Origin: Pseudomonadota bacterium | Lineage (GTDB): Bacteria > Pseudomonadota > Gammaproteobacteria > CAMYNG01 | Direction: 5' to 3' | DNA: 18,251 nt | Assembly (NCBI GenBank): GCA_020347585.1 | Contig: CP070733.1 | Coordinates: 147,782-166,032, forward strand | Shown: positions 14,717 through 18,251 of the stretch, piece after piece | How the letters are laid out: each line of letters begins with the position of its first letter | Position numbering within the stretch: the stretch's first letter is position 1 | Made by a program: the position numbers and the translations under genes | The notes under the pieces: model-generated | Databases searched by the model: none | Seen by the model: only the letters and a program-made list of their open reading frames with translations | Told to the model about the DNA's origin: nothing

Positions 14717-15206
14717 CGTCACCGATTTTCATCGCCAGGAATACCGGCGAATTGCGCCGCTGGATTAGCACGGGCACCATTTTGTTCCCCGGCAGGTCTT
14801 TAACGATCGCCTCGAATTTCGCGACATCCGTCACGTCCTTGTTGTTAATCATGAGGATGACATCACCGGTGCGGATCCCGGCCTCTGCGGCAGGGCCCTT
14901 TTGCACCTGGCGCACCAGCACCCCTCGCTTCTCCAACTCCATCTGGCTGCGCTGTTCGTCGGTGAGCTTCTCGACCACCACGGCAAGGCGGTTCTGCGGC
15001 GCCTCGGCGGGAGCCGTAGGCTCTTCACCGGCGGCCACTTCCTTCTCCGGCAGTTCACCGATCTTGACCTTCAGCGTCTTGCCCTTGCCCTCACGAATCA
15101 CTCCGACTTCAACCTGCTTGCCGATTTCCGTACGTCCGACTAGTACCGGAAGATCCGAGGAATAAACCACATCCCTGCCGTCAAACTTCACCACGACGTC
15201 GCCGAC
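14709..15206 (-). pseudogene. mucD: C-terminal part of mucD, cut off by an in-frame amber codon
   Basis: This frame continues the mucD reading frame directly after the TAG at 15209-15207. It begins VGDVVVKFDGRDV, the second half of the first PDZ domain, runs through a linker rich in Ala/Glu/Pro (EKEVAAGEEPTAPAEAP) and contains a complete second PDZ domain (about the last 90 residues: GVLVRQVQKGPAAEAGI, GDVILMINNKDV), ending ...MKIGDDD. Without amber suppression it would need its own start; GTG codons exist at 15194 and 15191, but the only purine-rich site (AGG of TAGG) is more than ten bases away, so independent translation is doubtful. Apart from the stop codon the frame is intact and well conserved, so the mutation is either recent, suppressed, or a sequence error. 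Confidence 0.85.
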
Positions 15207-15209
15207 CTA
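15207..15209 (-). other. In-frame amber codon in mucD where Gln is expected
   Basis: The minus-strand codons read GAC GCC GGC TTC TAG GTC GGC GAC GTC. HtrA/MucD proteins usually have a Gln-type residue here in the motif AGxQxGD, and a single C-to-T change turns CAG into TAG. Upstream and downstream parts are in the same frame, so this is a nonsense change and not a frameshift. Confidence 0.9.
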
Positions 15210-16139
15210 GAAGCCGGCATCCTCGGCAGGGCTGTCGGGCAATACCTTGGCAACTGCCGCGCCCATTGGTTTCTCCATGCCAAACGACTCGGCAAGCTCG
15301 CGATCCACGTCCTGAATAAGGATGCCAAGCATGCCGCGGCGCACATAGCCTTTGGTCTTGAGCTGCTTCACCACGCTCACGGCCGTGTCGATCGGAATCG
15401 CGAAAGACAAGCCCATAAATCCGCCGGTGCGGCTGTAGATCTGCGAGTTGATACCGATAACCTCGCCCTCGAGGTTGAACAGCGGGCCGCCGGAATTGCC
15501 AGGGTTAATTGCGACGTCGGTCTGGATAAACGGCACATAGGATTCGCGCGGCAAGTTGCGCCCGGTAGCGCTTACCACCCCGACCGAGACCGAGTGTTCA
15601 AAACCAAACGGCGAGCCGATTGCCATGACCCACTCGCCGACTTTTAGGTTCGCCGAACTGCCCAGCGTCACCACCGGCAGGCCGGATGCATCAATCTTGA
15701 GCAGTGCCAGGTCACTGCGTTCATCCCCACCAACCACTTTCGCCTTAAGTTCACGGCGATCATTAAGCCTGACGATTATCTCATCCGCCTCGCGCACGAC
15801 ATGATAGTTGGTAACTATGTATCCGTCGGGATCGATTACGAACCCGGAGCCGAGCGACTGCGTATCGAATTCCTCCGAGGGGCCGCCTTCTTCGCCGAAA
15901 AAGTGACGGAACAGATCGCCCCAGGGCGAGTCCTCGGGGAACTGTGGCATTTCCAAACCGTGCGGAAGCTGACGTTTGACCTTCTGCGTGGTGCTTATGT
16001 TTACCACTGCCGGGCCGTTTGCTTCGGCCAGTTCAGTGAAATCTGGCAATTCGCGCGCTACGGTAGCCAGCGCAACGCCTGCAAGGACCATTGCCGCACA
16101 CCATTGGACCACTAGCCGCACGGCTCTGTGCTGTCTCAT
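15207..16139 (-). CDS. mucD: Periplasmic serine protease MucD (HtrA/DegP family), truncated at codon 311
   Basis: N-terminal piece of a DegP-type protease that degrades misfolded periplasmic proteins; in Pseudomonas it also restrains the sigma-E/AlgU response. Visible: an N-terminal signal segment (VVQWCAAMVLAGVALATVA, about 10-28), then the trypsin-like domain with the intact triad His113 (TNYHVV), Asp143 (RSDLALL) and Ser216 (NPGNSGGPL), and the first 43 or so residues of PDZ1 before the TAG. Read through, the gene would code for 476 residues, the normal MucD length (P. aeruginosa 474). As it stands, the product keeps the protease domain but lacks most of PDZ1 and all of PDZ2, which bind substrates and assemble oligomers. 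The ATG at 16139 (or 16142, directly before it) follows AGGGTGAGA. rseC ends 46 bases upstream. Confidence 0.92.
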   Translation of the reverse strand: MRQHRAVRLVVQWCAAMVLAGVALATVARELPDFTELAEANGPAVVNISTTQKVKRQLPHGLEMPQFPEDSPWGDLFRHFFGEEGGPSEEFDTQSLGSGFVIDPDGYIVTNYHVVREADEIIVRLNDRRELKAKVVGGDERSDLALLKIDASGLPVVTLGSSANLKVGEWVMAIGSPFGFEHSVSVGVVSATGRNLPRESYVPFIQTDVAINPGNSGGPLFNLEGEVIGINSQIYSRTGGFMGLSFAIPIDTAVSVVKQLKTKGYVRRGMLGILIQDVDRELAESFGMEKPMGAAVAKVLPDSPAEDAGF

Positions 16140-16185
16140 CATTCTCACCCTGGATAATTGTAAATCGAGATTGGTTGCAGTGACA

Positions 16186-16677
16186 TCAATGCTGCATGCC
16201 GGCATGCCGTAACGGCAAGCCGCCTGTTGCCTCAACGCGACGGACGACGACCGGCTGAAAACGCGTTTCGCGGGTCATTCTCTGAAGATGGCGGCGAACC
16301 AGAATGCCTGCAATTGCGAACCCACCCACGCCGAACACGATCGCCAGCGCCTCGGCACTGGCAATATCAAGTTGTGCCGCCAACCCCTGCCCAAGAACCG
16401 CGGCGCCGAGCTTGGCCTGCAGTGGATCCAGGGAGACTAAGATCGAACCCTTTAGAAATGCGGCCTCGTTCATGGCTACTATCACCGCGTCACCTTCCCT
16501 CGCCTGCGCGGCATTCAATGTTTTCATGCGAGCGACCTTGCGTCCGAACAGCCGCGACAACATCGAGCTACCGCACCCCTTGTTGGCCGCGCAGGCATCA
16601 CATGCCGACTGGCGCTGCGCCTCAACCCACGCATGCTCGCCGCTGGTGCGAACGACAATAGCTGTTTCCTCAATCAT
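16186..16677 (-). CDS. rseC: Sigma-E factor regulatory protein RseC/MucC
   Basis: Inner-membrane protein cotranscribed with the sigma-E regulators; its exact role is unsettled (modulation of sigma-E activity, SoxR reduction in E. coli). The 163 residues have the cysteine-rich N-terminus SACDACAANKGCG (Cys26, Cys29, Cys35), a soluble domain, the FLKGS motif, a first membrane segment and a second, AIVFGVGGFAIAGILV, followed by basic RRHLQR. The first segment is odd: it reads SILVSLDPLQAKLGAAVLG, with Asp, Gln and Lys where family members are strongly hydrophobic, so it may not span the membrane normally. The ATG at 16677 overlaps the rseB stop by one base (TGATG). A gap of about 46 bases separates it from mucD. 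Confidence 0.9.
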   Translation of the reverse strand: MIEETAIVVRTSGEHAWVEAQRQSACDACAANKGCGSSMLSRLFGRKVARMKTLNAAQAREGDAVIVAMNEAAFLKGSILVSLDPLQAKLGAAVLGQGLAAQLDIASAEALAIVFGVGGFAIAGILVRRHLQRMTRETRFQPVVVRRVEATGGLPLRHAGMQH

Positions 16678-17642
16678 CAGTGCCCCGCGAGGCGAAACGA
16701 TTCAGAGATCAATCTTATTGCGGACTGCGGTGCTTCACCCACAGCGGTAACGCGATAACCGTTCAATACCTTGCCATAGGCATTCACCGCGCCAAGGCTA
16801 GAGCCACCAAGCAGGTCGTCGTGCCCCGCCGCGCCGTGTTCAACAAATACGGACACCGATGCCAGTCCATCAGTAATCACTAGGTGATCCGTCGACTGGT
16901 CGCCTTCGACTGCGTTCTGTGTGCGATGTGTTTCCAAACGATAGCCCGCCGGCAAAACGCCAAGCTCCCACGCTGACTCGTTGCCTGATGCGCCGCCACC
17001 GCCAACCCCGGTTTCGCGCCAAATTGATTCGTGCGCAGCACGTGCCGGCGACCAGCTTTCGTCCGACGCACCGCTCATGTAACGAATTTCGACGAACCGC
17101 ATTTGCTCAAGGGTTTGGTGGCGCGGACCGATGACCTCTGTCTTGATCAAAAGGCCCGTATGGCTGTCAACCCATAGATGGTAACCGTAGCGCATCTCGT
17201 CGCGTGGCCGGATGGCAATACGCTGCACGGGCCGGCCTGCGACCCTGCCCTGCCCCTGCAATGAAAACTCGTAGTATTGTGAAAGATCCCTGATTTGTAC
17301 GGGGAATGAAGGCAGAACACCGGACGCCGCGCCCGTTTCCACCACGACTGACTGATTATAAGGAAACCGGCAGGATACCCGCGCCTTAGTTGCTACCACC
17401 TCACCGCCGCTACCATCGAGCGATTCAATTTTTTCGCGTCGCCCCTCGCTGTCTACACGTTGCGCGATACGCATCGCGTTGACCTGGTTATTATGGCTAT
17501 AGACGTATACCCCTTCAAAGTTCTGAGTATGCGCGGCGCGTTGCATGCGCTCGAACCATTGCTGTACAGACTGCTCATCGGCCAGCACGGCGCAGGACGC
17601 CAGCGCGGCCACCATGCCGGGTATCCAGGCCTTGCTACTCAT
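16677..17642 (-). CDS. rseB: Periplasmic sigma-E regulator RseB/MucB
   Basis: Periplasmic protein that binds the anti-sigma factor RseA/MucA, shields it from the site-1 protease, and releases it when it senses mislocalised lipopolysaccharide. The 321 residues (P. aeruginosa MucB 316) have a signal peptide (about 1-21, ending AVLA before DEQ), the LolA-like domain with NFEGVYVYSH (41-50) and DEMRYGYHLWVDSHTGLLIKTE split around 148-169, and a C-terminal domain (AGYRLETHRT to the end). The start is either the ATG at 17642, overlapping the rseA stop by eight bases, or the ATG at 17651; GGTGAG lies just before the latter. I prefer 17642 on spacing, but the choice changes only three residues. Identification is firm from motifs and order. 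Confidence 0.93.
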   Translation of the reverse strand: MSSKAWIPGMVAALASCAVLADEQSVQQWFERMQRAAHTQNFEGVYVYSHNNQVNAMRIAQRVDSEGRREKIESLDGSGGEVVATKARVSCRFPYNQSVVVETGAASGVLPSFPVQIRDLSQYYEFSLQGQGRVAGRPVQRIAIRPRDEMRYGYHLWVDSHTGLLIKTEVIGPRHQTLEQMRFVEIRYMSGASDESWSPARAAHESIWRETGVGGGGASGNESAWELGVLPAGYRLETHRTQNAVEGDQSTDHLVITDGLASVSVFVEHGAAGHDDLLGGSSLGAVNAYGKVLNGYRVTAVGEAPQSAIRLISESFRLAGH

Positions 17643-18251
17643 GGAATGCATACTCACCTGCACCCTGGCCGACGATACGCGAGTAGGACGCGATACCGCC
17701 GCCGACCGGATTTGCCGAATAGGCACTGTGCCTGACCAGAAATCCGTTGAGCTTGCGTTCCACCGCCGGCGCAGGATCATTCGCGCTGGCCTCGGTGGAA
17801 TCCTGCACCACCGTTGCCGTGGCCAGCGACGCAGCCGGGACGGGCTGCGACCCGGAAATAACCAGGCGCGGCTGTGCGGACTTATCTGCCCTGGTAACAA
17901 AGGAAGGTTCTACCCGGGTCGATTCACTCGAGGCCACCTGCGGTTCAAGTAACGGGGGCGTGGAAAACTGCTGTGCGGCAGCACCAGATGAAGCGACCAC
18001 CTGCGACGGCACTGGCTCTCGAATGTCCTGCTGCTGCACCAACAGCACCGCCACGGCCGCCACCGCAGCAGCGACCCCGAGACCTGCCACATTCTTAATT
18101 GCCTTGGCGGGTATGGGCAGCCGCCGTGGGCGCGGTGCGAGTACCACCGGCTCGAATTCGAGCGCCACACGCACTCGATCAGCGACCGCCATTGTGGAGT
18201 CACCGCCCGACTGGCCGCGCAGCACCGAGCGCATCATGTGATAGCGCATCC
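17635..18251 (-). CDS. rseA: Anti-sigma-E factor RseA/MucA, 5' end outside the window
   Basis: Inner-membrane anti-sigma factor that holds sigma-E/AlgU on the cytoplasmic side and is destroyed stepwise by proteases under envelope stress. The visible frame begins within the anti-sigma domain (RYHMMRSVLRG; the two bases before it fit a Trp codon, as in the family's W..RYH motif), so perhaps 40 residues lie beyond 18251. One membrane segment follows, NVAGLGVAAAVAAVAVLLV (about 53-71 of the visible part), then a long low-complexity periplasmic linker rich in Ser, Ala, Val and Pro, and a conserved C-terminal block, FLVRHSAYSANPVGGG..SYSRIVG, which matches MucA better than enteric RseA. The stop is TAG at 17637-17635. 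Upstream, outside the window, rpoE/algU is expected. Confidence 0.9.
   Translation of the reverse strand, partial: MRYHMMRSVLRGQSGGDSTMAVADRVRVALEFEPVVLAPRPRRLPIPAKAIKNVAGLGVAAAVAAVAVLLVQQQDIREPVPSQVVASSGAAAQQFSTPPLLEPQVASSESTRVEPSFVTRADKSAQPRLVISGSQPVPAASLATATVVQDSTEASANDPAPAVERKLNGFLVRHSAYSANPVGGGIASYSRIVGQGAGEYAFHE

Noticed and set aside
14248..15165. Plus-strand open frame of 305 codons over the lepA start, the glutaredoxin-like gene and the mucD 3' part
   Set aside because: It crosses several real genes and the terminator on the other strand and shows low-complexity Ser/Arg/Pro content; no family resemblance.
15195..15210. Frameshift as the cause of the mucD break
   Set aside because: The start of the upstream part and the end of the downstream part are in one frame with only the TAG codon between them.
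16390..16450. Compensating frameshift pair to explain the polar RseC segment
   Set aside because: The other two frames give no more hydrophobic sequence, and the residues on both sides stay in the family frame; substitutions explain it better.

Overview
The window looks like a chromosomal housekeeping segment of a gammaproteobacterium. It is moderately GC-rich, and the block rseA-rseB-rseC-mucD-(glutaredoxin)-lepA-lepB-DUF4845-rnc-era-recO-pdxJ-acpS matches the mucABCD/lepA neighbourhood known from Pseudomonas and from Chromatiales-like sulfur or halophilic lineages. cysM and rlmD follow, as in the gacS/barA region of the same class. The genus cannot be told from the sequence alone. Almost everything is on the minus strand; the only convincing plus-strand gene is a small Hpt-domain protein. 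I see no tRNA, rRNA, IS element, prophage, CRISPR array or long repeat, and no gene-free stretch longer than 169 bases.

Reading in the direction of transcription (right to left): 18251-16186 is the sigma-E control set, with rseA/mucA (5' end outside the window), rseB/mucB and rseC/mucC. 16139-14709 is mucD (a periplasmic HtrA-type protease), split by one in-frame amber codon inside the first PDZ domain. A small glutaredoxin-like gene follows, then a clear intrinsic terminator. 14301-7853 is a tight translation/RNA/lipid-cofactor operon: lepA, lepB, a DUF4845 membrane protein, rnc, era, recO, pdxJ, acpS. Many of its junctions are 4-base ATGA overlaps, or 1-base gaps or overlaps, which suggests translational coupling.

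Convergent to acpS and divergent from cysM is a stand-alone phosphotransfer (Hpt) protein whose sequence resembles the C-terminal Hpt domain of BarA/GacS. It lies in the kind of locus where related bacteria carry the whole barA/gacS kinase. The left part, 7349-1, is again all minus strand: cysM, a DEDDy exonuclease of the PolB-exonuclease-like family, rlmD, a CYTH-domain triphosphatase candidate overlapping a signal-peptide-less YkuD enzyme, nagZ, a YnaI-like MscS channel, a one-cysteine DsrE-family protein, and the start of a hypoxanthine-guanine phosphoribosyltransferase gene cut by the left edge.

Functional threads: envelope-stress control (rse genes, mucD, lepB, mscS); cytoplasmic muropeptide recycling (nagZ with the leaderless YkuD enzyme, which resembles the ElsL/LdtK class of L,D-carboxypeptidases); ribosome and RNA maturation (lepA, rnc, era, rlmD). 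The observations most worth checking are the amber codon in mucD, the lone BarA-type Hpt protein, the NagZ/YkuD pair, and the hairpin-rich leader with a TTG start in front of lepA. I found no clear, wholly new multi-gene system.
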